From UBA10329 sp964500205 (GTDB taxonomy: Bacteria > Bacteroidota > Bacteroidia > UBA10329), in the NCBI GenBank assembly GCA_964500205.1, contig CAZCNS010000007.1:62001-126000 (forward strand): a stretch of DNA of 64,000 nt, given 5' to 3'. The notes below the pieces were generated by a model. It was not told the origin of the DNA and ran no database searches. It saw only the letters and a list, made by a program, of their open reading frames with translations. Made by a program: the position numbers and the translations under genes. Shown piece by piece: positions 23,001 to 28,328 of this stretch (the stretch's first letter is position 1; each line of letters opens with the position of its first letter).

Positions 23001-25910
23001 ACTCCTTTCATTATGGCAGGTGGTCCGACCGAGTTCTGCGATGGTGGTTCGGTGGTGCTCAGTGCAAGCGGTGCGCAGAGCTATCTCTGGAGCACGGGTC
23101 AGACCACACCGATGATCACGGTCACTATCAGTGGCACCTACACGGTGACCGGATTCGATGCCAACGGCTGTTCGGGCGTATCAGTGCCTGTTGAGGTGAC
23201 CGAGTTCGATGTGCCTGAGGTGATCATCACTGCCGATGGCCCGACTATTCTGTGTCAGGGCGATCAGGTGACGCTGACTGCAAGCGATGCAGACAGCTAC
23301 CTGTGGAGTACTGGTGCGACCACTCAGAGCATCACAGTTTCTGCGGCAGGCACCTACACGGTGGATATTGTGGATGCTAATGGATGCCCGGGTGCATCCT
23401 CAGGCGTGACGGTCTTCGTCAACCCTCTTCCGACACCAGTAATAACGGCCGATGGACCTCTTGCCTTCTGTAATGGGGATAATGTTACCCTTACTGCAAC
23501 AGGATATCAGCAGTATCTGTGGAGCACGGGAGCGACCACTCCAAGCATCACGGTGAGCGAGGCAGGCCAGTTCTCTGTGACTGTTGTAGATGAGAACGGA
23601 TGCGCTGGCACCTCTGCCCTTGTGACCACCACCATCAACCCCGACCCAGGCGTGACCATCACCTCGACCGATGGAGACTTCGATGTATGTGAGGGCACGA
23701 GCACGGTGCTCACTGCCTCTGTCGCAAGCTCCTACCTGTGGAGTACAGGTAGCGTGTCGCAGAGCATCACTGTGAATGAGGCTGGAACCTACACCGTTAC
23801 AGTCACCAACCAGTTCGGCTGCACTGCGAGCACGAGCGTGGACATCATTGTACGTCCGGTGCCTGACCCGAGTCCTGAGATTATCGCAGACGGAGCGACC
23901 ACGTTCTGTGCGGGCGATAGTGTTACTCTCAGCCTCACGGCCGAGTATGAGGGCTACCAGTGGAGCACAGGTGCGAACTCGCAGAGCATCACTGTGAGCA
24001 CATCGGGACTTTACACGGTGACGGTCACCAATGAGTTCGGTTGTACAGGGGCAGCATCTGGCGTGGTAGTAACGGTGAACCCGAATCCGAACCCGGTCAT
24101 CCTGAGCACAGGCGATACGGAGTTCTGTGACGGTGGCAGCGTGGTGCTTGCCACGAGCAGCGTCTATGCCGCCTACGAATGGAGTACAAGTGCCACCACG
24201 CAGTTCATCACGGTCACCGAATCTGGCGACTATGATGTGACGGTGACCAACAGCTTCGGTTGCACGGCCACCTCTTCAGCCACCACCGTGAATGTTACCG
24301 ATCTGCCTGAGGTGGAGGTGACGGCCAATGGCCCTACCACTTTCTGTCCCGGTTCGTCCGTTACGCTGACTGCCAGTGGCAATGGACCGTTCCAGTGGAA
24401 CAGTGGACAGACGACCGCAAGCATCGAGGTATTCCTGCCTGGCACTTATACTGTAACGGTTACCGATGAGGTGACAGGTTGCAGCAATACATCGGCTCCT
24501 ATCGAGGTGGAAGTATACGATCCGTTCCTCGCGGAGATTGTGGCCGATGGCCCGACATCATTCTGCGGTGACGGACAGGTTACACTTACGGCAAGTGCAG
24601 GTGAGGCTTACCTCTGGAGCACGGGTGAGACCACTCAGAGCATCACAGTTGACAGTACCGGTGTGTACGGTGTGCTGGTGACCGATGCCAATGGATGTCA
24701 AGGACCAGCCGCTCAGACTGTGACCGTCCTGCCGGAGCCTATCCCTGTGATCGTTCCTGAAGACAACCCACCCTATTGTGAGGGTGAGACTGTGACGCTG
24801 ACCGCAGCGCTGGACATTGGAGGCAGCTATCAGTGGAGCACAGGCGCAACCACACAAAGTATCGAGGTAACAGAGAGCGGTCTGTACTCTGTTGTGATCA
24901 CCAACGTGTTCGGCTGCTCTGCAGAGGCCTTCCTGCCCATCGGATTTGTTCCGTCACCAAGCGTCAATGTGACCGTGGAGGGTGATGGCACAGTATGCGA
25001 GGGTGAAACCATCCAACTTAGTGCCTCGTTCAGCATCGGAGGCAGCTATGTGTGGAGCAACGGTGCAACGGGTCAGAATATCAATGTGGGCGAGGCAGGC
25101 GAGTACACGGTCACGGTGACCAACCTCGCGGGCTGCACGGCCACGTCCGAGCCGGTGACGGTGACGGTTCTGCCGGGTACAAGGCCAGATGCTGGTGAGG
25201 ACATCGTGATCTGCGAAGGCGAGTCGGCCACGCTGACGGCCACGGGTGCGGACAGCTTTGAGTGGAGCACTGGCGAGACCACCGCAAGTATCAGCGTGAC
25301 CCCTGAGGAAACCACGGTTTATGTGGTTACCTCAACTGCGGAAGGCTGCGGGTTCGGACTCACAGCCGAGGTGACGGTGACCGTAGCTCCACAGCCGACA
25401 GCTGCGTTTGAGCATACGGAGGCCAACCTCGGAACGACCATCACGTTCACCGACCTGAGTGAGCCTCAGGCGTCCATCACCACTTGGGAGTGGGACTTCG
25501 GTGACGGTCAGGTATCCTTGGCGCAGAACCCTCAGTACACCTACAACGATGAGGAGGGTACCTACACTGTTACGCTCATCGTAACCACTGCTAACGGGTG
25601 TGCCGATACGGTTAGCATGGATTTGGATATTGAGGAGTTCTTCAACATCACCGATGTCTTGACCCCGGACAATGATGGTGTGAACGACTATATCTGGATC
25701 ACAAGCAGCTCTGCGCAGGTGATCAATGCCACGTTCTACAGCCGGTGGGGCGAGAGCGTCTGGACAGGTGTGGGCAAGGACCTGAGGTTCAATGGCCGGT
25801 CCAACGCTGGGGCCGAGCTTCCCGCAGGCACCTACTACTACGTCATCCAAGTAGACTATGGTGACGGTGACGTCCGCGATCATACCGGCTACGTCACGTT
25901 GATACGCTGA
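5079..25910 (+). CDS. Giant multidomain adhesin with CHU_C (T9SS type B) C-terminus
   Basis: A 6943-residue surface protein of roughly 0.7 MDa. The order is: signal peptide (1-34); unique N-terminal region with an AGLYWSGR motif (35-~530); DUF11-like segment (~535-690); six ~98-residue Ig/cadherin-like repeats starting IVANDD (~790-1380); twelve ~99-residue 'NDxDPDGDD' repeats (~1381-2697) broken by a unique stretch at ~1678-1804; seven SprB-like repeats (~2698-3234); 49 ~72-residue repeats of the type GPTTFCQGGSV...YLWSTGATTQSITV...DANGC (~3235-6770); a PKD domain with WDFGDG (~6773-6852); and a CHU_C tail starting DVLTPDNDGVNDY (~6854-6943). Two cysteines per repeat in the 49-unit block suggest one disulfide each. 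The CHU_C tail predicts T9SS export and cell-surface linkage. SprB-like proteins act in gliding or adhesion; the actual ligand is unknown. Confidence 0.95.
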   Translation: MLKRVFSSSSILNKTVATMFAAVFAFSGPIAEAQVRVPFTQRTVPANIKLKGDFAMTGNALLTLVNYDDNQSNNANMRYVDIDGDPSTFNSSSANLDFSLENGADPSCSEIIWAGLYWSGRASNGENSPLIFDVTKSVPSGATTPVNESYTLNHLDDIPDTEFNMVVSRGGPSGDRFAIYTFSNGADTYVFNFTNNSGASRVTLSVNGGAAVNVPVNYTAAGGNVGIAQLVTPYVIPFFDADITILELRRDSRTDRSTGQTEDAAQSDVTVTGDLPVFTNVTKTFDKRKVKIKGPSAGVYTELTAADDDIYYPFDTDGFMYSGFFDVTDYVAANGPGSYTIADVALVEGNGGGTGFYGGWGMVVVYENFLMNWRDITVFDGHSYVAGGITADFEIPVSGFQTAPAGPIDPKIGMIAGEGDRSIPGDFFQIRNAADSDWVTLNHGGNSANNYFNSSIFTGGNARNPELLNNTGMDVSVQTIDNPGNAVVANGQTSTRFRYGTTQDTYIIFNITMSVNSYVPEVEGLVSVININGSSSLPSPLSAEPGEEIEFEVEIRNLGTEPVDNFTIAIPIPYTSTFVNGSEDVTVFFSPLPTPNNLFFDPNAGPTGSIIYDMGTLPLPADPTELLASFRFTLRATDNCAILSEPSCTNEIPVTGTVSGNGAITGFSVLNAQLITGYQTDGICIGEPITDAITTLIDVPANFLVDNCTDDEIAANFDFCDTDATVPVSAIAAEFPVGTRFWNEFPVTGSSTEYTTTFPSTPGSVSTYFATPPNVEDGCVIEMTITKCGVIVANDDSETGINGFTGATDVLNVFDNDELNGSAVNPAEVTLTETVADPQGALTLNPDGSVDVAPSTPAGTYTLTYNICEVAFPANCDDAVVTVTVIAAPIVANDDAGSANGLTGGTAVADIWANDQLNGSPVNPAVITTTVVTPASNPGVVLNPNTGVVTVAPGTPADIYNITYQICENLNPSNCDDAVVTITVIAPVIIANNDASGSVNGVSGATNVLNVFDNDELNGDPVNPADVALTELTPDPTGALTLNGDGSVDVTPGTPAGTYTLTYQICEVVNPGNCDQAVVTVPVSAAPIVANDDNGGPVNGLDGATNVLNVFDNDLLNGNPVNPGDVSLTLVTGHPALTLNPDGSVDVDPNTPAGPYTLTYQICENLNPTNCDQALVTITVVAPEIVANNDNGGPVNGATGQDDVLNVFDNDELNGSSVNPSDVTLTEVTPDPTGSLTLNPDGSVDVAAGTPVGSYNLTYQICENLNPTNCDDAVVTVSVGQSLIVANDDNAGVVNGLSGATDIINVFDNDELNNVPVIPALVTLSETVADPEGALSLNPDGSVDLAPGTPAGTYTLTYQICEVLNPTNCDDAMVTAVVENNPPVAVNDFNVTLVDEPVSGQVLTNDYDLDGDNLTVNTTLVSGPSNGSVTQNADGTYTYTPGPGYTGVDTYVYEVCDDGVPSQCDQATVTITITDPSAGNDPPVPNPDAYVTLVNVPVPGNITENDYDPDGDDIFVNTTPITPPTNGSVTIDTDGDIIYTPNPGFIGTDSFVYEICDDGTPVLCAQTTVTIIVEPDRTGSGNDPPFAGDDAVVTNVNTPVSGNHLPNDFDPNGDDITISTTPVSGPSNGSVVINPDGTFDYTPDTDYVGPDQFIYQICDDGTPSLCATATAYILVQPRTIEATASDVCINDVPYMDYSISSDNFAATAPVTIEWYDLSDNLIATYTNQPISGQVLWPGAVIDGLGNGLDWPGWVYANGAWSQASDGFETLIPQAKVVFTVNPTDTVIVNYPPLAPFCIARPPEGPVAIDDINSTLINIPVDGNVLTNDFSPNGADLSANTTPLTDPVNGSVTLNPDGSYTYIPDLDFVGIDGFEYIVCDDNVPSLCDTAIVVITVIDPSLSNDPPVANPDFYVTYEDESVSGNVLNNDSDPDGDNIAINTTQISGPSNGSVVIGASGVITYTPNTGYVGLDSFVYEICDDGTPSLCAQTTVTILVLPDIDDPNNNPPFAGDDFALTPQNEPVDGNLLLNDYDPDGDNIIVSTIPVTPPSNGSVIIQPNGDYVYTPNNDYLGPDQFVYQICDDGTPSLCAFATAYITVYPGNNPPVAVDDINNTLVNTPVDGNVITNDFDPDGDDLVVTTTPITPPSNGTLILNPDGSYTYTPDNGFTGADTFVYEVCDNGSPQLCDQATVTIDVTEVTLSNDPPVANPDFYVTNINVSVPGNIVNNDSDPDGDDLIVNTTTVTPPANGNVTISPTGDILYTPNPGFIGTDIFVYEVCDDATPSLCAQTTVTIVVLDDYNGPDNDPPFAGDDFAFTPKNEPVDGNLLPNDYDPNGDNIILNVNPVNGPSNGSVSISPDGSFTYTPNNDYVGPDQFVYEICDNGIPSLCAQATAYITVYPFNNPPVAADDINNTLVNTPVPGNVLTNDFDPDGDDLVVTSTPVTPPTNGTITLNPDGSYTYTPDTDFTGEDTFVYEVCDNGDPQLCDQATVTITVVEITTDNDPPVANPDFYVTQVNIPADGNITDNDADPDGDDIILNTTPISNPSNGSVTVNANGNIIYTPNPGFVGTDVFTYEICDDGVPSLCDQTTVTIVVLPDYNGSDNDPPFAGDDAAFTPVNIPVSGDHLVNDFDPNGDNITISTTPVSGPSNGTVVINPNGTYTYTPNTDYIGPDQFVYEICDDGTPSLCAQATTYITVYPGPTLTWTVTQPLCNGQSTGAIDLTVENATLPISYVWSNGATTQDISGIPAGTYGIIVEDALGSTVQASIIVTQPTALVVTVSVSDETVVNACNGTATANPVGGTSPYTYLWDDPSAQTLQTATGLCVGIVQVTVTDANGCAVTTSNVINPPSCDLDVVTSGTPVSCNGGTNGTLLATPITVQNNTPFNYLWSNGVTTQSQTGVVSGPYSVTITDAIGCQASNSFVVTQPTALALSTTTVDEQTFGGCDGSATVNPSGGTSPYTFLWTGGQTTQTAIDLCPGTYTVTVTDANGCTSQRTVTINALSCTGFAVSINETDLSCFNAGNGAATAVVTGGTAPFDYLWNTGATTQAISNLAAGTYSVTVTDNLNCSQNVDAVVSQPALLQAATAVDNVTCFGFDNGAIELTVTGGTTPYSFVWSNGSTAEDLTGLGPNTYNVVVTDVNGCTVNSSGIVTEPAQLVATSVNTNVTCFGGSNGVINLTVTGGLAPYLFSWAHGPVTEDVGGLTAGNYSVTIVDQNGCTLPFAADITESADFVPTISAGGPTTFCQGGSVVLTATSGASYLWSNGATTQSITVSTTGNYSVTVTTAEGCSGTSAATPVLVNPNPTPTATPIGPTTFCQGGTVQLTTGSFSSYLWSNGATTQTITVSAGGSYSVTVTNANGCTGTSNSVNVTVNPLPTPTISAGGPTTFCQGGSVVLTSTAASSYLWSTGATTQSITVSTAGNYSVTVTNANGCLGTSAPVAVSINPLPTPNVNVGGPTTFCQGGNVVLTSSPAASYLWSNNATTQSITVSAAGSYSVTVTDANGCQATSAPVNVTVNPNPTPTITPSGPTTFCQGGSVTLTSSPSASYLWSTGATTQSITVSTAGSYSVTVTNANGCSGSSAPVTVTVNTPPTATITPIGPTTFCEGGSVQLIASAGASYEWSNGATTQAITVNVGGSYTVRVFDANGCSTLSAPVTITVNPRPTVTIDASGLSDICAGGTVTLTATSATAVSYLWNTGATSQSIVVGTAGNYTVTVTDANGCTRTSTPRSVTVNPNPSPTVTASGPTTFCPGGSVTLTASLATSYLWSNGATTQAITVNTAGSFSVTATDDNGCQGASVPVNITVNSNPTPTITANGPTTLCQGQSVTLTASVGSSYLWNTGATTQSITVSAAGNYSVTVTDVNGCSGTSAPLAVVVNPRPTPTITAGGPTTFCQGGSVTLTASESVSYLWSTGAVSQSITVSVSGSYWVRVIDANGCSGDSDPVIINVNPLPLPTVTADGPTTFCQGESVTLTASSAASYLWSTGETTQSITVSAAGNYQVTVTDVNGCGNASAFTTVSVRPNPTPTITAGGPTTFCQGGSVTLTASAGAAYLWNTGATTQSITVSTSGNYSVTVTDVNGCSGASAPTSVTVNPLPTPTVTASGPTTFCAGGSVTLTASSGVEFLWSTGAITQSITVSATGNYSVTVTNVNGCTATSAPLAVNANPNPNPTISTSGPTTFCEGGSVTLTSSFAQNYLWSTGATTQSITVSTVGNYSVTVTDGNGCSGTSNPVAVNINTNPVPSVNVDGPSALCQGQSVELTASAGTAYLWNTGAITQSITVSTAGSYTVQVTDINGCTGTSDPVEITVNPLPTPTITPDGPTTFCTGEDVTLTASAAASYLWSTGATTQSITVSATGIYSVTVADANGCSGDATPVAVTVNVPVTPSISADGPTTFCDGGDVLLTSTPAVSYLWSTGATTQAITVNVAGSYTVITVDNNGCEATSAPVAVNIDSNPAPTVSTSGPTTFCQGGNVTLTASAADSYLWSTGATSQSITVSAADSYSVTVTDINGCVGVSAPVNVSVNPLPTPTITADGPTTFCVGDDVTLTASAGSSYLWSTGATTQSITVSATGIYNVTVTDANGCAGAATPVAVTVNPLPIPLVTVSGPTTFCEGGSVVLTSRPASSYLWSTGETTQSITVDASGSYTVTVTNANGCQSTSAPINVTVNPTPTPTVNAAGPLEFCQGGSVVLGIVAPGTVVWSNGDVSALTTVTASGDYWATYTDANGCTGNSDTVTVTVNPLPTPLIETVGTPSFCVGETVDLSTGVFDSYLWSNGATTQGISISAVGTYTFTVSVTDANGCVGTSPSVVVEINATPTPTISPDGLLEICDGESITLTSAPAQTYLWSNGETTQSITVTTAGVYNVFATDASSCSAISSDVTVVVNPNPTPTIVAGGPLEFCAGGSVNLGTQVFASYEWSSGSVAPSISVSNSGTFTVAVTDANGCSGVSPAVDVTRFSVPTVSVTASGPTDICAGGSVELVATAAASYLWSNGETTQAITVSTAGSYTVTITDVNGCQATSAPVSVTINDLPTPTVFPFGPQEICEGESVTLTSTTAASYLWSTGETTQSITVNTAGVYTLNVEDLNGCTSASVDIPVTVNPLPTPVIVANGPTEFCDGGSVLLSTSQPYVSYVWSTGTVNANVLASNSGTFTVTVTDANGCAGISAPITTTEYPVPPVSVTTSGPTDICEGGTVELTASMASSYLWSTGETTQSITVSTEGAYTVTITDANGCTATSAPVNVTLLDLPTPTVFPFGPQEICDGSSVTLTSTTAASYLWSTGETTQSITVSTAGIYTLNVEDLNGCTSASVDIPVTVNPLPTPVIVANGPTEFCDGGSVLLSTSQPYDSYLWSTGTVNANVLATNSGTFTVTVTDDNGCVGTSGPLTVTEFPAPTVTITANGPTDICVGGSVELTSSVADSYLWSTGETTHSILVDQDGSYTVTVTDANGCVATATPVSVTLLTLPTPTVFPFGPQEICEGGSVTLTSTTASSYLWSTGETTQSIDVTTGGIYTLTVQDLNGCTSASVDIPVTVNPLPVPVIEANGPTEFCAGNTVTLSTTEPFNGYVWSTGTVSPSIDVNSSGTFTVTVTDANGCQGTSDAVTVTRYDNPPVTVTTSGSPNLCEGGSVELTASAADSYLWSNGQTSQSITVDAAGSYTVTITDANGCQNTSAAVNVTILTPPTPTLFPFGPQFICEGQAITLTSTTASSYLWSTGETTQSITVTQAGDYSVTVTDANGCEGVTGTVPVTVNPLPQPTVVANGAIEFCQGGNVQLTTQNFVGYQWSSGAAQQSTIVTQPGDYFVTVIDNNGCVGVSDPLTITVNPPPTITINADSPTEFCDGGSVTLTATEGQSYSWSNGQVGQSITVFTSGTYIVSVTDANGCVGQSVPVTISVYPLPNPNITASGPTEFCSSDSVQLTSSPAANYLWSTGATTQSISVTEAGNYFVTLTNGFGCEATSSSINVTVNNGPTPFIMAGGPTEFCDGGSVVLSASGAQSYLWSTGQTTPMITVTISGTYTVTGFDANGCSGVSVPVEVTEFDVPEVIITADGPTILCQGDQVTLTASDADSYLWSTGATTQSITVSAAGTYTVDIVDANGCPGASSGVTVFVNPLPTPVITADGPLAFCNGDNVTLTATGYQQYLWSTGATTPSITVSEAGQFSVTVVDENGCAGTSALVTTTINPDPGVTITSTDGDFDVCEGTSTVLTASVASSYLWSTGSVSQSITVNEAGTYTVTVTNQFGCTASTSVDIIVRPVPDPSPEIIADGATTFCAGDSVTLSLTAEYEGYQWSTGANSQSITVSTSGLYTVTVTNEFGCTGAASGVVVTVNPNPNPVILSTGDTEFCDGGSVVLATSSVYAAYEWSTSATTQFITVTESGDYDVTVTNSFGCTATSSATTVNVTDLPEVEVTANGPTTFCPGSSVTLTASGNGPFQWNSGQTTASIEVFLPGTYTVTVTDEVTGCSNTSAPIEVEVYDPFLAEIVADGPTSFCGDGQVTLTASAGEAYLWSTGETTQSITVDSTGVYGVLVTDANGCQGPAAQTVTVLPEPIPVIVPEDNPPYCEGETVTLTAALDIGGSYQWSTGATTQSIEVTESGLYSVVITNVFGCSAEAFLPIGFVPSPSVNVTVEGDGTVCEGETIQLSASFSIGGSYVWSNGATGQNINVGEAGEYTVTVTNLAGCTATSEPVTVTVLPGTRPDAGEDIVICEGESATLTATGADSFEWSTGETTASISVTPEETTVYVVTSTAEGCGFGLTAEVTVTVAPQPTAAFEHTEANLGTTITFTDLSEPQASITTWEWDFGDGQVSLAQNPQYTYNDEEGTYTVTLIVTTANGCADTVSMDLDIEEFFNITDVLTPDNDGVNDYIWITSSSAQVINATFYSRWGESVWTGVGKDLRFNGRSNAGAELPAGTYYYVIQVDYGDGDVRDHTGYVTLIR
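7448..9218 (+). repeat. Adhesin repeat block A: six ~98-residue units
   Basis: Six tandem units share IVANDD..., VLNVFDNDELNG, LTLNPDGSVDV, TYTLTYQICE and NPTNCDDAVVT. They are moderately diverged from each other. They are probably Ig- or cadherin-like stalk domains, each with a conserved Cys pair (ICE...NC). Confidence 0.85.
9221..13170 (+). repeat. Adhesin repeat block B: twelve ~99-residue units in four triplets
   Basis: Twelve units start alternately PPVAVDD/NNTLVNTPV, PPVANPDFYVT and PPFAGDD, repeating in that order four times. All contain ND(Y/F)DPDGDD, NGSV and YTPN..., with a terminal CDDGTPSLCAQTTVTI. A unique segment of about 127 residues interrupts after the third unit (about 10110-10490). 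The acidic DPDGDD loops are typical of calcium-binding cadherin-like modules. Confidence 0.85.
13171..14780 (+). repeat. Adhesin repeat block: seven SprB-like units
   Basis: Seven ~76-residue units show the SprB repeat pattern: a Cys-Asn/Phe-Gly start, GGTxPYxYLWSNG, GTYSVTVTDANGC, and VTQPTAL junctions. SprB repeats are known from the mobile gliding adhesin of flavobacteria. Confidence 0.85.
14781..25388 (+). repeat. Adhesin repeat block C: 49 ~72-residue units
   Basis: I counted 49 consecutive units with the frame GPTTFC(Q/E)GGSVTLT, SYLWSTGATTQSITV, GxYxVTVTDANGC and NPxPTP. Units 25-36 (about 19974-22577) form four copies of a three-unit super-repeat (GPTDIC, VFPFGPQEIC, ANGPTEFC). Confidence 0.9.
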
Positions 25911-25939
25911 TCAGCGCAGTAGCTACACAACAAGAAATG

Positions 25940-25980
25940 AGCCCCTCGACCGTGATTTTGGTCGGGGGGCTTTTTTTGTT
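25940..25980 (+). terminator. Intrinsic terminator after the adhesin
   Basis: AGCCCCTCGACC (25940-25951) pairs over 12 positions, one of them G-T, with GGTCGGGGGGCT (25960-25971) across an 8-base loop. It is followed by TTTTTTGTTTT. It ends the 20.8-kb adhesin transcript. Confidence 0.9.
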
Positions 25981-26031
25981 TTGGAAATCCGATGATAGTT
26001 GATGACTTTCGTAGTGCATTTTTTGAAGGTC

Positions 26032-28263
26032 ATGCGCTTTTCTCACCTGATTCGTATCGGTTCCGGTTTGAGGTTGTGGATGTTGTTGCTTACTGGGCAG
26101 CTTCAGATACTTAATACCTGTGCACAGCAGTCCGTTGCGAGGCAGTGGAACGAGGCATTGTTGTTTTCTATTTCAAATGACCTGGCCCGACCCACCATAC
26201 ATGCGAGAAACCTTTTTCATGTTTCCGCTGCCATGTATGATGCTTGGGCGATTTTCGATGACCAGTCTGAACCGTATCTCATCGGTAAAACAGTACACGG
26301 TTTCTCAGTGCCCTTTGAGGGTATGCAGCCACCGATGGACGTGGAGGCTGCCAGAAATGAGGCTATTTCTTATGCCGCTTACCGGCTGCTGAGGAACCGA
26401 TTCATCAATTCTCCCGGAGCCTTTCAAAGCTATCTGTACTACGACAGCTTGATGAATGCCTTGGGTTACGACCCTTCTATGCTGTCTATCGACTACTCCT
26501 CAGGTTCTCCCGCTCATCTCGGAAATTTCATTGCCAACCGATACATTGCGTACGGCAATCAGGACGGTTCGAATCAACAACTCGGATATACCAACAGCTA
26601 TTATGAACCTTTCAATAACCCCTTGGCCCCTCAAGGACCAGGTAACCCTGACTGTATAGATGCGAACAGGTGGCAGTCTTTGGCCATGACCACCTTCATC
26701 GATCAGGCCGGTAATCTCATTCCTGGAGGCACACCTCCGTTTCTCAGCCCTGAATGGGGGAATGTGAGTCCTTTCTCGTTAAATGATGAGGACATGGTGA
26801 CTTACCAGAGAGACGGCCATGATTGGAATGTTTTCATGGACCCTGGCCCACCATGTTTCATGGATACTTCTGACGTGGATGATTTCGGTAGCTTGTATCA
26901 ATGGAATTTCTCTCTGGTATCCCTGTGGCAGTCTCATCTCGATACGGCTGATGGTGTGATGTGGGACATTTCCCCGGCCTCCATCGGAAACATCCAAGAA
27001 TTTCCCAGTTCCATTTTAGAGCACCCAACGTTCTACAACACATTCGAGGGTGGAGATCCCGGTCAAGGCTATGATGTGAATCCGAAGACCGGACAGCCTT
27101 ATGAGCCGCAGTGGGTAAGGCGCGGTGATTATGCCCGTGTGCTGGCCGAGTTCTGGGCGGACGGCCCAAACTCGTACACTCCTCCGGGTCACTGGTTCGA
27201 GATATTGAACAAGGTGAGTGACCATCCCCTTTTTGAGAAAAGATGGATGGGCCAGGGAGATGAGCTTGATGCAATTGAATGGGATGTGAAGACCTATTTC
27301 ACCCTTGGTGGTGCCATGCACGATGCAGCTGTTGCGGCCTGGAGCGTTAAAGGTTACTATGACTATCTGCGACCGATCTCTGCCATCAGATTCATGGGCG
27401 ACATCGGGCAGAGCAGCGACCCTGAGTATGAAAACTACCATCCCGCAGGACTGCCGTTGATTCCTGGATACATTGAGGTAGTGGAGGAAGACGATCCATT
27501 GGCGGTTGACAGCGTTGAGCTTGTGGGAAAAATCAAGCTGTACACTTGGAGAGGACACGATTTCGTTGAAAATCCTGAGGTGGACATGGCAGGGGTCGGT
27601 TGGATACTTGCCGAACGGTGGTGGCCTTATCAGCGCATATCTTTTGTAACTCCGCCTTTTGCAGGCTACGTCTCTGGCCATTCTACGTTCTCGCGAACTG
27701 CTGCCGAGGTAATGACCTCGATGACCGGTGACCCGTTCTTTCCGGGCGGGATGAGCGATTTCACTTTTGTTGCCAACGAGTTCCTTGAGTTCGAGAACGG
27801 TCCGAGTACCAACATCACGCTTCAGTGGGCCACTTATCGCGATGCGGCAGACCAATGCAGCCTGTCACGCATCTGGGGGGGTATTCACCCACCAGTTGAT
27901 GATATTCCCGGAAGGTTGATGGGCATGCAGGTGGGGCCAAAGGCGGTCGGTCATGCAATTCAGTACTTCGGTGAAGACCTCATCACCGCCACAGGGCAGC
28001 AGCGGTGGTCAATATCAGGTCTGATGGTGTACCCCAATCCCGCCAGTGACATGGTCACACTTGCTGTGAAAGGTTTCTCTGGCAATGCGCATGTCGAAGT
28101 GTTCGATATTGGAGGTAAGAGGGTGTTGTCTCGTTCCACCCAACTCCGTGACGGTGCTTTAAGCCTTGGTTTGGATGTGAGTTCACTCGTTTCGGGCATG
28201 TATCTCATCCGGCTGACCACTGATAACAGGAGGGAGGTGGCCCGTCTGGCTGTGAGCCGTTGA
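26032..28263 (+). CDS. Vanadium-dependent haloperoxidase / PAP2-like protein with T9SS tail
   Basis: The 743-residue secreted protein carries the vanadate/phosphate-binding signature of the haloperoxidase-acid phosphatase superfamily: K440...R (KGYYDYLRPISAIR), SGHST at 548-552, and R613-x5-H619 (RIWGGIH). It has an N-terminal signal peptide (ending about NTCAQ) and a C-terminal T9SS type A sorting domain (about residues 663-743, beginning VYPNPASD). The ATG at 26032 is preferred because the signal peptide follows directly; in-frame TTG (25999) and ATG (26002) starts lie upstream. It could halogenate or oxidise extracellular substrates, or be a phosphatase; the motif alone does not separate these. 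Confidence 0.85.
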   Translation: MRFSHLIRIGSGLRLWMLLLTGQLQILNTCAQQSVARQWNEALLFSISNDLARPTIHARNLFHVSAAMYDAWAIFDDQSEPYLIGKTVHGFSVPFEGMQPPMDVEAARNEAISYAAYRLLRNRFINSPGAFQSYLYYDSLMNALGYDPSMLSIDYSSGSPAHLGNFIANRYIAYGNQDGSNQQLGYTNSYYEPFNNPLAPQGPGNPDCIDANRWQSLAMTTFIDQAGNLIPGGTPPFLSPEWGNVSPFSLNDEDMVTYQRDGHDWNVFMDPGPPCFMDTSDVDDFGSLYQWNFSLVSLWQSHLDTADGVMWDISPASIGNIQEFPSSILEHPTFYNTFEGGDPGQGYDVNPKTGQPYEPQWVRRGDYARVLAEFWADGPNSYTPPGHWFEILNKVSDHPLFEKRWMGQGDELDAIEWDVKTYFTLGGAMHDAAVAAWSVKGYYDYLRPISAIRFMGDIGQSSDPEYENYHPAGLPLIPGYIEVVEEDDPLAVDSVELVGKIKLYTWRGHDFVENPEVDMAGVGWILAERWWPYQRISFVTPPFAGYVSGHSTFSRTAAEVMTSMTGDPFFPGGMSDFTFVANEFLEFENGPSTNITLQWATYRDAADQCSLSRIWGGIHPPVDDIPGRLMGMQVGPKAVGHAIQYFGEDLITATGQQRWSISGLMVYPNPASDMVTLAVKGFSGNAHVEVFDIGGKRVLSRSTQLRDGALSLGLDVSSLVSGMYLIRLTTDNRREVARLAVSR

Positions 28264-28328
28264 CCTTAATCAAACCTGAGGGTCTGTTTCTGCGCACCTT
28301 TGCCACATCATAACCCAAACAACCTGAC

